A stretch of 64,000 bases of DNA from an uncultured Prevotellaceae bacterium (GTDB taxonomy: Bacteria; Bacteroidota; Bacteroidia; Bacteroidales; Bacteroidaceae). Each line of letters starts with the position of its first letter. Position 1 is the stretch's first letter. Shown one piece after another: positions 43,943 to 53,452 of this stretch. The notes beneath the pieces are model-generated. The model did not search any database and was not told the origin of the DNA. It saw only the letters and a program-made list of their open reading frames with translations. A program made the position numbers and the translations under genes. The stretch is taken from assembly GCA_946415365.1 (NCBI GenBank), contig CAMKSE010000001.1, positions 1 to 64,000 of the forward strand. Reading direction: 5' to 3'.

Positions 43943-43963
43943 GCTCAAGGCTCAAAGTTCAAA
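43943..43963. repeat. Heptamer array at the ygiQ start
   Basis: Three units GCTCAAG, GCTCAAA, GTTCAAA immediately upstream of the ygiQ ATG, occupying the place of the ribosome binding site and ending just before the upstream gene's stop. Confidence 0.6.
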
Positions 43964-43965
43964 AT

Positions 43966-44310
43966 TTAATTGAATGGTGTTCCTTGGAAGGCACGAGTGG
44001 TGGTGCCAAGGTTGTCGTTACCCTGATTCTTCCAATTGATGTAGAGCAGCACCAACTGCTGCAGACCATAGGCCTTCATGTTGGGGTGGTAGATAACGTC
44101 GAGGCAGAGGTCGAGCAGATCCTTGTCAAGTCCTGCCTGCGCCTCGAGAAGAGAACGGACGTTCAGCTTCAGTTTGTCTAACACCTGCTCGTCAACGTAA
44201 CCGTTAGAATCAATTAGGTCGCGCAGCAATAAGTACTTCTCAATGGTTTGGAGATGGGATTCCTGGATCTCGATACTCCTTGTTCCTGAGGAATTAGCCT
44301 GGATTTTCAT
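43966..44310 (-). CDS. Hypothetical protein, 114 aa
   Basis: Not recognised. Mostly helical and acidic, with the stretches LQTIEKYLLLRDLIDSNGYV and LDLCLDVIYHPNMKAYGLQQ; no signal peptide, TM segment or Cys motif. Clear ATG and codon use like its neighbours. It lies between the 967-aa secreted protein and ygiQ in the same direction, probably in one transcription unit. Confidence 0.75.
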   Translation of the reverse strand: MKIQANSSGTRSIEIQESHLQTIEKYLLLRDLIDSNGYVDEQVLDKLKLNVRSLLEAQAGLDKDLLDLCLDVIYHPNMKAYGLQQLVLLYINWKNQGNDNLGTTTRAFQGTPFN

Positions 44311-44337
44311 AATGAAATCATTTAATTTGTAAATATA

Positions 44338-47241
44338 TTAATGTAATAAGAATTTCAGTATACCTTTCATCAGTGCCAGACGGACGTATTCTGCCTCTAT
44401 ACACTCGAAGGGGAATCCGAGGGTCATGGCTTTGTAGTCGTTGCCGTTGTAAGCCACACAAGCACTCTGCTGGTCACCGTAGCGCATGGCACAGAAGGCA
44501 GGCGCCACAGGCTCCAGCACGTCGGGGTGCGTGGCAGCATAGTGTTGCGCATTCAGCCTGCGGAAGAACTTGAAGGTGGTACCAAGACCTGTGATGGAGT
44601 CACGCTGCAAAGTGTCGGCATCGGTGCCCATGTAACGGCACTTGAGCACCTCCTCAAGATACCTGCGGTCGGCGGGCATCGACATGTCTGATCCTACATA
44701 AGAGCCGCTTACGAGCAGGGCACCGCCACGTGAGGTGAACAGCTGGAGGTGTTGGCGCAGCATGGGCGACAATGCCTGATAGGGACGCAGCGAGTGGCCG
44801 TCGTTCTTCTCAAGGCCGAGGATCAGGTCCATCATGTCGTATTTCAGGGGAATCACCTCGTTGGTCTCCAGAGCCTCCGACGAACAACTGACGATGTTGT
44901 ACTGCTTGACGTTGGCGATGGCGGTGGCATGGGTGCGGATATAGTTGAAGTCGTTGCCGGCAATGAACTGTCCGGCCAGCGTCTCGTCCGTGAAGCCAAG
45001 GCCTGTGGTGCTCTCCTTTCCCATCGCGGCTTTGTTGAAACAAGTCTGGTAGCCCAGCCATCCAGCCGTACGGCCATAGGAGACGCCTGCATCCTCTTCC
45101 AGATCGAAGCCTTGTTCTACCGAGTTGTCGCGTACGGCAGGCGACGACAGACGGTGGAAGCCGTTGACGATGAGAATGGTCTTCTCCGCTTCAGGCAAAT
45201 AATAGGTTGACACCACTTCACTGGGGAAACTCTCACCGCCTTCGTTGACTGCTGCCACACGGAAGGAGTATAGTTTGCCTGGGGAGATGGCGATCTTCAG
45301 GCTCGTGTGGCCCTTACCCCTGACGTATTGCCCATTGTCGAAGCCGCCTCTGCCTGTAGCCGTATAGACGATATAGCCTGTAGGCTTGGCGGTTGCCTCC
45401 AACGGATCGTCGACGGGCGTCCAATGGACTTCTGCCTCGCCCTTGGCTGTCAGCACCACATACACGTGGTCAGGCGTGAGAGGTGTGACGATATAAGGTG
45501 TCTGGTGCATGCGGCAGACATAGCGCAGCAGGGTCTTATAAATGCTGCGTGCCAGATCGAAGCGGAAGTTGGGGTCCTGTCCGAAGCGCATATCGGCGAA
45601 GTTCTGGTGCGACAGGGTCTCAATGACAGCACTGGGCACTGCAGGCACACGGCTCTCAGAGTAGTTGCGGTCGTAGAGTTCGCGACGCTGCCACTCCTTG
45701 TATTTGTTCTGTATGTCGTTGGGGATGATGGTGAGCAGTTCGTCAGCCAGGTCGCGTGATGCCAGACGGCTGCGCCCTGTGCCGAGTATGCTGTCGAGGA
45801 GGTAGGTGGTGCAGATGGAGAGCGTACCTGTGTGCGTCTTGCCGTCAGGGGTATAGCCAGCGTCGGAGTGTACTGCCAGTGACAGTTCGATAGGCACCTT
45901 CCGTCCAGCGCTGTCAGGCAGGTAGACAGAACCTCCAGCCAATAGGTTGGTCATGCAGGAACGGGCGTTGATGTCGTCGCCATAGTCGTCCTGTCCGTCT
46001 TTCGTGCTGTAAACGGAGTAGGGCATACCTGCCCATTGGGCAAAGTAGCGTGAACCCTCGAAGCATCGTGGCAGAAGGCTCACCTCTCCGTCGCGCGCAA
46101 TATTTCCCATGCCTCCGCCCACACGCACACCGTCGGCCGTGACGATGCCGTTGCGCTCGCTCACGTTGTCGAGTACGATGCAGTTACGGTCGTTGCTGCC
46201 CTCGTCGAACTCAAACGTGCCGAGGTAAACCCATGTGGAGCCGCCCATTTGCTGGTTGACGCGGAACTCAGTAGGGATGCCCTGGTGCCATACGGTATAA
46301 TGGGCGTCGTCGATGCTGCCCTCAACGGTCTGGTAACTCACGTAGACGGCATAGTTGCCTGCCTCAGGAATATTGGGATACCAACTGACAGTGCTCTTTG
46401 TATTGGGGTCGCTGACGGTGCTGGTCTCGCGGGCTGTACCAGCCTCGAAGGGATTCTCCTTCTCCTCGTAGCCGCCTTCGTGGAAGGCGAAGCCTGGCTG
46501 TTTGGTGGGATACCAGTCGTAGATGCCCTTGGTCTCCTTGTATCGTGAGCCGTCGGCGGCCTTCTTGGTGTCGTTGTCGATGATGGCCTCATGATCCTGC
46601 CAGTCACGCTCTCGTGGTGTGAACACCACAGCCCCTGCCTTCTCGAGCATGGGTATGAGGTAGGGGGTTACGATGGTCTGTGTGAACAGGTCCTCGCGTG
46701 TGCCGAAGAGGGCAGGGCGCTGCCAACGCCACATCTGTTCCTTGAGATTATAGTAACGTCCGTGGCTGGCCCATATCGACAGGTGGCGGTTCTGCAGTCC
46801 TTTGGTCACTTTATATGGCAGCGAGGCGTTGCTCACCCACGGACGGCCTGTATAGTCGATGTCTCCCCACAGACGGTTGGGGTCTGGGCTTTTCTGCAGA
46901 CGGGTGGGCACAAGTTGGCGTATGTCCCAGCCGCCAGTCTTGACGATGAGTTGATAGTTCTTGTAGGGTGGGGCAATCATTTTGCCGACGGCAGCGTAGA
47001 TGTCTTCTGCCGACTTGGGGGTGAAAAGCTGTTCTCCGAAGTGGGAGTCGGCGTTGACCTCGATGGTCTTGAGTGTGTCGTTGACGATGACGCTCTGCAG
47101 CTTGGATGCCGTCCTGATGTGCTGGCCGTAGGCGCGGTAGCTCTTGAAATAGTTGTCCAGTTGTTTCTTCATGTCCTGCGACTGTGCAGGGACAGATAGT
47201 ATCAGAAAGGCTGAAAGGATATGGTTAAAAAGTCTGTTCAT
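44338..47241 (-). CDS. Large secreted golvesin/xanthan-lyase-type protein with amidase-like region
   Basis: 967 aa with a signal peptide (ends SVPAQS). Visible units: an N-terminal amidase_3-like part split around an insert; a golvesin-like jelly roll at ~285-385 (GNYAVYVSYQTVEGSIDDAH, TWVYLGTFEFDEG); the amidase continuation SLAVHSDAGYTPDGKTHTGT and DLADELLTIIPNDIQ (~445-510); a fibronectin-III domain at ~590-690 (SFRVAAVNEGGESFPSEV); and a C-terminal ~280-residue region with LLVSGSYVGSDM. Related Bacteroidetes proteins are called xanthan lyase or N-acetylmuramoyl-L-alanine amidase; peptidoglycan cleavage is plausible but unproven. ATG overlaps the acyltransferase stop. Confidence 0.78.
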   Translation of the reverse strand: MNRLFNHILSAFLILSVPAQSQDMKKQLDNYFKSYRAYGQHIRTASKLQSVIVNDTLKTIEVNADSHFGEQLFTPKSAEDIYAAVGKMIAPPYKNYQLIVKTGGWDIRQLVPTRLQKSPDPNRLWGDIDYTGRPWVSNASLPYKVTKGLQNRHLSIWASHGRYYNLKEQMWRWQRPALFGTREDLFTQTIVTPYLIPMLEKAGAVVFTPRERDWQDHEAIIDNDTKKAADGSRYKETKGIYDWYPTKQPGFAFHEGGYEEKENPFEAGTARETSTVSDPNTKSTVSWYPNIPEAGNYAVYVSYQTVEGSIDDAHYTVWHQGIPTEFRVNQQMGGSTWVYLGTFEFDEGSNDRNCIVLDNVSERNGIVTADGVRVGGGMGNIARDGEVSLLPRCFEGSRYFAQWAGMPYSVYSTKDGQDDYGDDINARSCMTNLLAGGSVYLPDSAGRKVPIELSLAVHSDAGYTPDGKTHTGTLSICTTYLLDSILGTGRSRLASRDLADELLTIIPNDIQNKYKEWQRRELYDRNYSESRVPAVPSAVIETLSHQNFADMRFGQDPNFRFDLARSIYKTLLRYVCRMHQTPYIVTPLTPDHVYVVLTAKGEAEVHWTPVDDPLEATAKPTGYIVYTATGRGGFDNGQYVRGKGHTSLKIAISPGKLYSFRVAAVNEGGESFPSEVVSTYYLPEAEKTILIVNGFHRLSSPAVRDNSVEQGFDLEEDAGVSYGRTAGWLGYQTCFNKAAMGKESTTGLGFTDETLAGQFIAGNDFNYIRTHATAIANVKQYNIVSCSSEALETNEVIPLKYDMMDLILGLEKNDGHSLRPYQALSPMLRQHLQLFTSRGGALLVSGSYVGSDMSMPADRRYLEEVLKCRYMGTDADTLQRDSITGLGTTFKFFRRLNAQHYAATHPDVLEPVAPAFCAMRYGDQQSACVAYNGNDYKAMTLGFPFECIEAEYVRLALMKGILKFLLH

Positions 47242-47795
47242 ACGAGTTCTCCGATGGTGAAATTCTCAGGTTTTTTCCCTTTGAAGTCCTTATAATATAC
47301 CTTGATATTTCTCATGTCTGCATCAAAATTGCCTGAAGGGATGATGGTCTTCGTACACTGGATGAGTTTCCGCTCGTAATCGATGCCGTAGAGCAGTATC
47401 GGCATACTGGCCTTCAGGGCGATGAAATAAAAGCCTTTCTTCCAGTCGGCCGTTTTCGAGCGCGTGCCTTCAGGCGTGATGCAGAGGTGGAAGGACTTGG
47501 CGGCCTTCGCAGCCTCGGCCATCGCATCGGTCATGCTGCTCTTCTTCTGACGGTACACAGGTACGCCCCCAAGTCTGCGGAAGATGGGGCCCAGCGGCCA
47601 GAAGAACCACTCTTTCTTCATCATGAAATTGCACTGCATGCCTATCGAACGGCTATAGAGCAGTCCGAGGATGAAATCCCAGTTGCTGGTATGCGGGGCC
47701 AGACAGATGATATACTTGTCGGGATGGTCTTCCGTTACTTTAACTGTCCATCCCATCTTTTTGTAAAGCAGCCAGTTACAAATCTTTCTCCACAT
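47238..47795 (-). CDS. 1-acyl-glycerol-3-phosphate acyltransferase-like protein
   Basis: 185 aa PlsC-family acyltransferase. Motif I APHTSNWDFILGLLYSRSIG has the His-x4-Asp catalytic pair, and motif III is ITPEGTRSKTADWKKGF. It is shorter than PlsC (about 240 aa), like the small Bacteroidetes members. It probably acts on a lysophospholipid or a related lipid. The stop overlaps the start of the 967-aa secreted protein and it starts 7 bp after the 88-aa gene. Confidence 0.9.
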   Translation of the reverse strand: MWRKICNWLLYKKMGWTVKVTEDHPDKYIICLAPHTSNWDFILGLLYSRSIGMQCNFMMKKEWFFWPLGPIFRRLGGVPVYRQKKSSMTDAMAEAAKAAKSFHLCITPEGTRSKTADWKKGFYFIALKASMPILLYGIDYERKLIQCTKTIIPSGNFDADMRNIKVYYKDFKGKKPENFTIGELV

Positions 47796-47802
47796 GATTC
47801 GT

Positions 47803-48069
47803 TTAGATATCTATCTGATCGAGGATGTTGCTGACCTGTGCACCGAATTTCTCGCGCAGATCCCTGAAATAGTCCTTCGCCTTGATGCCAGGCTCCACGT
47901 GCGAGATCCGCTTGGTGAAGTGATCCTCCATCTTCACGATGGTAAACAACAAGGCCTCCATGTTTTCCTTGTTGCCTTTCGGACCGTAGAGCGACGCTGC
48001 TACGCAGTCAGCAAAAAGTGCTTCACAAATCAGGTTGATCCTTTTCTTCAGTTTTCTTTTGTTTGCCAT
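47803..48069 (-). CDS. Hypothetical protein, 88 aa
   Basis: Not assigned to a family. A small basic helical protein (MANKRKLKKRINLICEALF...), with LLFTIVKMEDHFTKRISHVE and KDYFRDLREKFGAQVSNIL. No TM segment. A ribosome-binding-like GGAGG lies 8 bp before the ATG, unusual for this strand's genes, and a -7 box lies 43 bp upstream. First gene of the unit leading to the acyltransferase. Confidence 0.75.
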   Translation of the reverse strand: MANKRKLKKRINLICEALFADCVAASLYGPKGNKENMEALLFTIVKMEDHFTKRISHVEPGIKAKDYFRDLREKFGAQVSNILDQIDI

Positions 48070-48112
48070 GTTTGTTCCTCCTTATTTTATCTAAATTGCT
48101 AATTTGACTGAA

Positions 48113-48120
48113 CAAAGATA
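48113..48120 (-). promoter_or_regulatory. -7 box for the 88-aa gene
   Basis: TATCTTTG on the minus strand, 44 bp upstream of the ATG at 48069. Confidence 0.55.
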
Positions 48121-48215
48121 AGCAAAATTTTCGATATAGCAAGCCTTTCATGCCAAAAAAATATTAAAATGATGATTTTAGGCTGTTTTATTTCGTATTT
48201 CTAACAAAAATCAAC

Positions 48216-48224
48216 TAATTTTGC
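48216..48224 (+). promoter_or_regulatory. -7 box of the PPi-PFK gene
   Basis: TAATTTTGC, 46 bp upstream of the ATG at 48271. Confidence 0.6.
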
Positions 48225-48270
48225 ACGTCGAAAATGGATTATTCATTCAAATAAACAATTTTAACAGATT

Positions 48271-49908
48271 ATGGAAAAAAGTGCATTGCAGTTGGCAAGA
48301 GCCGCTTATCAGCCCAAGCTGCCTAAGGCTCTTCAGGGTGCTGTGAAAATCAAGGAGGGTCAGCCCACACAGAGTGTAGGCGACCAGGAAGAAATCAAGA
48401 AGTTGTTCCCCAACACTTATGGAATGCCCATCGTGGAGTTTGAGCCTGCTACTGAGGCCAACACCAAGAAGATGAACGTGGGTATCATCCTTTCAGGCGG
48501 TCAGGCTCCTGGCGGCCACAACGTGATCACAGGTCTCTACGACCAGATCAAGAAGCTCAATCCTGAGAACCGTCTCTATGGTTTCATCCTTGGCCCTGGT
48601 GGTCTGGTGGATCATAACTACATGGAACTCACCGACGAAATCATCAACGACTACCGTAACACTGGAGGTTTCGATATGATCGGTTCTGGTCGTACGAAAC
48701 TGGAGAAGGTTGATCAGTTCGAGAAGGGTCTCGAGATTATCCGCGAGCTCGACATCAAGGCCATCGTCATCATCGGTGGCGACGACTCCAATACCAACGC
48801 CTGCGTGCTGGCTGAGTACTACGCTGCCAAGAACTACGGCGTACAGGTGATCGGCTGCCCGAAGACCATCGACGGCGACCTGAAGAACGACCAGATTGAG
48901 ACTTCATTCGGTTTCGATACAGCTTGTAAGACCTATTCAGAGCTGATTGGTAACATCGAGCGCGACTGTAACTCAGCCCGCAAGTACTGGCACTTCATCA
49001 AGGTGATGGGTCGCTCAGCTTCTCACATCGCCCTTGAGTGCGCTCTGCAGACTCAGCCTAACATCTGCCTCGTGTCTGAGGAGATCGAGCAGAAGGGTAT
49101 GAGCCTCGACGATATCGTCGACTACATCGCTAACGCTGTTTGCCAGCGTGCAGCCGATGGCAACAACTTCGGTACCGTTATCATCCCTGAGGGTGTCATC
49201 GAGTTCATCCCTGCCATCAAGAAGCTCATCGCTCAGCTCAACGACGTGCTCGCTACGCCTGAGGCCAAGGTGATCAGCCGCGACGAGCAGGTGGACTTCC
49301 TGAAGAGCCACCTCACTGAGGAGAACCTGAAGGTGTTCAACTCGCTGCCCGTAGGTGTTGCCCGTCAGCTGGCCCTCGACCGCGATCCTCACGGAAACGT
49401 GCAGGTATCACTCATCGAGACTGAGAAGCTGCTCTCTACGATGGTAGCCCAGAAGCTCGAGAAGATGAAGAAGGAAGGCAAGTATGTTGGTAAGTTCGCT
49501 GCCCTCCACCACTTCTTCGGTTACGAGGGACGCTGCGCTGCTCCTTCTAACTTCGATGCCGACTACTGCTATGCCCTCGGTACTTCAGCTGCCCAGCTGA
49601 TTGCCAACGGCAAGACAGGCTATATGGCCATCGTAAAGAACACGACCGCTCCTGCCGAGCAGTGGATTGCAGGTGGTGTGCCCATCACGATGATGATGAA
49701 CATGGAGAAGCGTGCCGGTGAGATGAAGCCCGTTATCCGCAAGGCCCTTGTAGAACTCGACGGCGCTCCCTTCAAGGAGTTTGCTGCCCATCGTGACGAG
49801 TGGGCCCGTAAGACCGCTTACGTCTATCCTGGTCCTATCCAGTACTGGGGACCGACGGAGGTCTGCGACCAGCCAACACGCACACTCGCCCTCGAACAAG
49901 GCAAGTAA
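48271..49908 (+). CDS. pfp: Diphosphate-fructose-6-phosphate 1-phosphotransferase
   Basis: 545 aa PPi-dependent phosphofructokinase of the long type II kind, carrying out the reversible PPi-dependent step of glycolysis. [21 protein letters not shown] binds the phosphoryl donor (first 20 residues contain the core); GGDDSNTNA (~168) has the Asp that blocks ATP binding and marks PPi use; [11 protein letters not shown] is the catalytic loop; RSASHIALE and EG(Y/R) contacts follow. Full length. The GH25 gene starts immediately after its stop codon with no gap. Confidence 0.96.
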   Translation: MEKSALQLARAAYQPKLPKALQGAVKIKEGQPTQSVGDQEEIKKLFPNTYGMPIVEFEPATEANTKKMNVGIILSGGQAPGGHNVITGLYDQIKKLNPENRLYGFILGPGGLVDHNYMELTDEIINDYRNTGGFDMIGSGRTKLEKVDQFEKGLEIIRELDIKAIVIIGGDDSNTNACVLAEYYAAKNYGVQVIGCPKTIDGDLKNDQIETSFGFDTACKTYSELIGNIERDCNSARKYWHFIKVMGRSASHIALECALQTQPNICLVSEEIEQKGMSLDDIVDYIANAVCQRAADGNNFGTVIIPEGVIEFIPAIKKLIAQLNDVLATPEAKVISRDEQVDFLKSHLTEENLKVFNSLPVGVARQLALDRDPHGNVQVSLIETEKLLSTMVAQKLEKMKKEGKYVGKFAALHHFFGYEGRCAAPSNFDADYCYALGTSAAQLIANGKTGYMAIVKNTTAPAEQWIAGGVPITMMMNMEKRAGEMKPVIRKALVELDGAPFKEFAAHRDEWARKTAYVYPGPIQYWGPTEVCDQPTRTLALEQGK

Positions 49909-50805
49909 ATGGCGAACAGACGCGTAGTCAGACGTAAAGGCGTCGGCACTAATCGTACCTATCACGGCCCTGGGCATCGCAAGCGCCCAGGTGCCGTGAT
50001 TCGACTTCTTCAGAGAGTACCTTCCTGGGGATGGTGGATTGGTGGTGCTGCCGTTGTCATAGGCTACGTGTGGTTCTTCTACTTTTTCTTCGTCGGCCCC
50101 TTCGGCTTCCGTTGGAGGGCACTCTACGGTAGTGTCACCTATCCTGAGGGCTACGAGATCCACGGCATCGACATCTCCCACCATCAGGGACGTATCGACT
50201 GGGACGAGCTGAAGGACAACGGCAGCATCAACAAGTGTCCTATCCGCTTTGTGATGATCAAGGCCACTGAGGGAGCCACGCAGACCGACGAGAACTTCCG
50301 CGACAATTTCTATCAGGCCCGTGAGAACGGCTTTACCCGTGGTGCCTATCATTTCTACAGCGTCCATACGCCTGCCGACCAGCAGGCCTGGCACTATATC
50401 AGCACCGTCAAACTTGAGAACGGCGACCTGCCTCCTGTGCTCGACGTGGAGCACAAGCCTGGGAACCAGACCGACGAGGAGTTCAAGAATTCTGTGCTCC
50501 TGTGGCTCGACATGGTGGAGCAGCACTATAAGGTGAAGCCCATTCTCTATACCTATTTCAAGTTCAAGACGCGCTATCTCAACGACACCGTCTTCGACCA
50601 GTATCCCTACTGGATAGCCCACTATTACGTCGACTCCCTGCAGTACAAGGGTCCTTGGAAGTTCTGGCAGCACACCGATGCAGGACGTCTACCAGGTATC
50701 AAGGGCAACGTCGACTTCAACATCTACAACGGCTCCTATTACGACCTTCGCCAGATGACCATCGGTTCTCAGGAGAACATCGGCGAGAAGGCCTACAGCG
50801 AGTAG
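49909..50805 (+). CDS. GH25 family lysozyme, membrane-anchored
   Basis: 298 aa. A basic N-terminus and one TM segment (~residues 42-66, WWIGGAAVVIGYVWFFYFFF) precede a GH25 barrel: EIHGIDISHHQGRIDW (first catalytic Asp region), FVMIKATEGATQTDENFRDN, GAYHFYSV, and LPPVLDVEHKPGN with the Asp-x-Glu pair. Substrate should be peptidoglycan. The start codon directly follows the pfp stop, so the genes are probably co-translated. Confidence 0.92.
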   Translation: MANRRVVRRKGVGTNRTYHGPGHRKRPGAVIRLLQRVPSWGWWIGGAAVVIGYVWFFYFFFVGPFGFRWRALYGSVTYPEGYEIHGIDISHHQGRIDWDELKDNGSINKCPIRFVMIKATEGATQTDENFRDNFYQARENGFTRGAYHFYSVHTPADQQAWHYISTVKLENGDLPPVLDVEHKPGNQTDEEFKNSVLLWLDMVEQHYKVKPILYTYFKFKTRYLNDTVFDQYPYWIAHYYVDSLQYKGPWKFWQHTDAGRLPGIKGNVDFNIYNGSYYDLRQMTIGSQENIGEKAYSE

Positions 50806-50825
50806 TTTTTATTGTTTAACGTTCT

Positions 50826-51575
50826 ATGCGTTACTTCATCACCCTCAGTTTCGACGGCGCACGCTACCACGGATGGCAGATACAGCCCAATGGCCCCTCC
50901 ATACAGGAGAAGCTGCAGTGGGCACTCTCCACGCTCCTGCGTGAGGATATCCAGGTGACAGGAGCCGGACGCACAGACGCTGGCGTACATGCCCGTATGA
51001 TGGTGGCACATTTCGACTTCAGCGGCGAGTGGGAGGGACAGCGCCAGATGCTCGACTGCATACAGCTGGCCTACAAGCTGAACCGTCTGCTGCCGCAGGA
51101 TATCGCTGTGCAGAAGGTGGAGCACGTCAGCAACGATATGCACGCCCGTTTCTCTGCCATCGCGCGCACGTACCATTATTATATTCATACCGTCAAGGAT
51201 CCCTTCCTCCGTACCACCTCCTGTGAACTGCACTATCCGCTCGACTTCGACAAGATGAACGAAGCCGCAGCCCTGCTGCTGACGTACTACGACTTCGGCG
51301 CTTTCTGCAAGGCCCATGCCGACGTGAAGACCACGCTCTGCAAAGTCACTGCCGCCCAATGGCACCAGACGTCGCCCACGAGTTGGTATTTCGAGATTAC
51401 CGCCAACCGCTTCCTGCGCAACATGGTACGTGCTGTTGTGGGAACACTCGTCGATGTGGGACGAGGCCGGCTCTCCATCGATGATTTCCGTAAGGTGGTC
51501 GAGGGTAAGCGTCGCACAGAGGCCGGCGAGTCTATGCCCGCCCATGCTTTATTTTTGGAGGATGTGCAGTATTAA
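50826..51575 (+). CDS. truA: tRNA pseudouridine(38-40) synthase
   Basis: 249 aa. It isomerises uridines 38-40 in the anticodon stem-loop of tRNAs. Catalytic Asp in [14 protein letters not shown] (~51), the ARTYHYYI strand, and the C-terminal [19 protein letters not shown] motif. Complete; 20 bp after the GH25 gene. Followed by a 48-bp octamer repeat array. Confidence 0.95.
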   Translation: MRYFITLSFDGARYHGWQIQPNGPSIQEKLQWALSTLLREDIQVTGAGRTDAGVHARMMVAHFDFSGEWEGQRQMLDCIQLAYKLNRLLPQDIAVQKVEHVSNDMHARFSAIARTYHYYIHTVKDPFLRTTSCELHYPLDFDKMNEAAALLLTYYDFGAFCKAHADVKTTLCKVTAAQWHQTSPTSWYFEITANRFLRNMVRAVVGTLVDVGRGRLSIDDFRKVVEGKRRTEAGESMPAHALFLEDVQY

Positions 51576-51585
51576 ATCGAAATAT

Positions 51586-51633
51586 CGTTATACCGTTATT
51601 ACGTTATATCGTTATATCGTTATTACGTAAATC
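51586..51633. repeat. Octamer tandem array between truA and the EamA gene
   Basis: Six 8-bp units: CGTTATAC, CGTTATTA, CGTTATAT, CGTTATAT, CGTTATTA, CGTAAATC. It fills most of the 74-bp spacer and ends 16 bp before the next ATG. Confidence 0.7.
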
Positions 51634-51649
51634 ATTAAATTAGAATCCG

Positions 51650-52567
51650 ATGTGGTTAATTCTCGCATTCATGTCCGCAGCGCTGCTTGGCTGCTATGAC
51701 TCCTTGAAGAAGCAGGCCCTCAAGGACAATGCCGTCATTCCCGTACTGTTTCTCAACACCCTCTTCTCCTCACTCATCTTCTTGCCCTTCATCCTGCTCA
51801 GCGGCACCACCGACGTGCTCGACGGTACCGTCTTCCACACAGCCTCAGGCGGTTGGGAGATGCACAAGTACATCATACTCAAGGCCCTCATCGTCCTCTC
51901 GAGCTGGATCCTCGGCTACTTCGGCATGAAGCATCTGCCGCTGACAATCGTCGGCCCCATCAATGCTACACGGCCCGTGATGGTGCTCGTTGGTGCGCTG
52001 CTCTTCTTCGGCGAGCGTCTCAACCTGTGGCAGTGGATTGGTGTGTTCCTGGCCGTCGCCTCGTTCATCCTGCTCAGCCGCAGCGGCAAGAAAGAAGGCA
52101 TCGACTTCAAGCACGACCACTGGATCTACATGATTGTCGGAGCCGCATTGCTGGGAGCCATCAGTGGACTCTATGATAAATACCTTATGGCACCCGTTGA
52201 GAGCGGTGGAGTAGGACTCGATCGTATGATGGTGCAGTCGTGGTACAACATCTACCAGTGCTTTATGATGGCCCTGATGCTGTGGCTCCTGTGGTGGCCC
52301 AAACACACACAGACAACGCCCTTCCACTGGTCGTGGTCCATCCTCGGCGTAAGCCTGTTCCTCTCTACCGCCGACTTCATGTATTTCTATTCGCTTTCGC
52401 TGCCAGATGCCATGATCTCCATCGTGTCGATGATCCGCCGCGGCAGTGTCATCGTCTCATTCCTCTTCGGCGCACTGTTCTTCCGTGAAAAGAACCTCAA
52501 GGCCAAGGCCTTCGACCTCGCCCTCGTCCTATTGGGAATGATCTTCCTCTATATCGGAAGTAAGTAA
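51650..52567 (+). CDS. EamA/DMT family transporter
   Basis: 305 aa with ten predicted TM helices in two EamA repeats; the second half of each repeat carries the family pattern (LPLTIVGPINATRPVMVLVG and PDAMISIVSMIRRGSVIVSF). The first helix is LAFMSAALLGCYDSLKKQAL. Substrate unknown; relatives export metabolites or amino acids. Convergent with the TrmH-type gene, with 2 bp between the stops. Confidence 0.9.
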   Translation: MWLILAFMSAALLGCYDSLKKQALKDNAVIPVLFLNTLFSSLIFLPFILLSGTTDVLDGTVFHTASGGWEMHKYIILKALIVLSSWILGYFGMKHLPLTIVGPINATRPVMVLVGALLFFGERLNLWQWIGVFLAVASFILLSRSGKKEGIDFKHDHWIYMIVGAALLGAISGLYDKYLMAPVESGGVGLDRMMVQSWYNIYQCFMMALMLWLLWWPKHTQTTPFHWSWSILGVSLFLSTADFMYFYSLSLPDAMISIVSMIRRGSVIVSFLFGALFFREKNLKAKAFDLALVLLGMIFLYIGSK

Positions 52568-52569
52568 GT

Positions 52570-53334
52570 CTAACAGGTTAAGGTGCGTCGGCGGAATTCA
52601 GCGCAGGTGACGGCCGTGGCAATCGCCACATTCAGGCTCTCTGCAGTATCGTCCTGACGGTAGCTGGGTATCAGCAGACGACGGTTCACCTTAGCGCGAA
52701 TCTCAGGCGAGATGCCGTTACCCTCGTTGCCCATGACGATGATGCCATTGGGAGATAGTTGCTGGGTGTAGATGTTTTCACCGTCGAGCAGGGTGCCGTA
52801 GACGGGGAAGTCCTGTGGCAGGGTGTCGATGAGTTCCGAAAGATTCATATAAAAAAAGTTCACACGCGCAATGCTTCCCATCGTGGCCTGCACGACCTTT
52901 GGGTTCCAGGCGTCGACCGTGTCCTCGCTACAGAAGATATCGGTGATGCCAAACCAGTCGGCTATGCGGATGATGGTGCCGAGGTTGCCAGGGTCTTGAA
53001 TGCCGTCAAGGGCAAGGGAAAGTGAAGCGTGATTGGTGAAGTGTAAAGGGTGAACGGTGGCTTGTGACGGGATAGGGAAGAGGGCAAGCACCTGTTGGGG
53101 GTGCTGCTGGAAGCTGATGCGACTGAGCTCTTCGGCTGTGACCTCCTGGATATTCCCATGATTCAGCTGATGCATGGCAAGCCACTCGGAGGTGGCGAAG
53201 ATGGCGCGGGGCTGATAGTGGGCGAGCAGGTCGCCTACCACCTTGGTACCCTCGGCCACGAAGAGTCCCTCACGGCGTCGGAACTTCTTCTGCTCCAGCT
53301 GACGGATAAATTTGATCTGATTTTTACTGATCAT
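52570..53334 (-). CDS. TrmH/SpoU family RNA methyltransferase
   Basis: 254 aa SAM-dependent 2'-O-methyltransferase with a SPOUT knot. The N-terminal substrate-binding part (IKFIRQLEQKKFRRREGLFV) leads to motif 1 LALDGIQDPGNLGTIIRIAD, motif 2 IIVMGNEGNGIS and motif 3 IPSYRQDDTAESLNVAIATA. Target is probably 23S rRNA or tRNA. A 7-bp-period array (53022-53070) encodes the linker HPLHFTNHASLSL just before motif 1. Confidence 0.93.
   Translation of the reverse strand: MISKNQIKFIRQLEQKKFRRREGLFVAEGTKVVGDLLAHYQPRAIFATSEWLAMHQLNHGNIQEVTAEELSRISFQQHPQQVLALFPIPSQATVHPLHFTNHASLSLALDGIQDPGNLGTIIRIADWFGITDIFCSEDTVDAWNPKVVQATMGSIARVNFFYMNLSELIDTLPQDFPVYGTLLDGENIYTQQLSPNGIIVMGNEGNGISPEIRAKVNRRLLIPSYRQDDTAESLNVAIATAVTCAEFRRRTLTC
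53022..53070. repeat. Heptamer tandem array in the TrmH-type gene
   Basis: Seven degenerate 7-bp units on the plus strand, each starting GTGA, GTAA or GTGG (GTGAAGC, GTGATTG, GTGAAGT, GTAAAGG, GTGAACG, GTGGCTT, GTGACGG). In frame within the gene. Confidence 0.65.
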
Positions 53335-53370
53335 AAACCACGGATAACACAGATTACACTGATTTTAAGT

Positions 53371-53379
53371 GCAAAGATA
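53371..53379 (-). promoter_or_regulatory. -7 box of the TrmH-type gene
   Basis: TATCTTTGC on the minus strand, 37 bp before the ATG at 53334. Confidence 0.6.
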
Positions 53380-53423
53380 CTAAATAATTCATAATACATC
53401 ATGCATAATTCATAATAATTTTG

Positions 53424-53432
53424 TAATTTTGC
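53424..53432 (+). promoter_or_regulatory. -7 box of the BamA/TamA-type gene
   Basis: TAATTTTGC, 21 bp before the ATG at 53453; it overlaps a TTG-initiated extension of the ORF, arguing against the longer form. Confidence 0.6.
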
Positions 53433-53452
53433 AGAATAATAGCGAAAGACAG

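Noticed and set aside
49585..50673. 362-aa minus-strand ORF
   Set aside because: Antisense of the pfp end and GH25 gene, both well supported; no family match.
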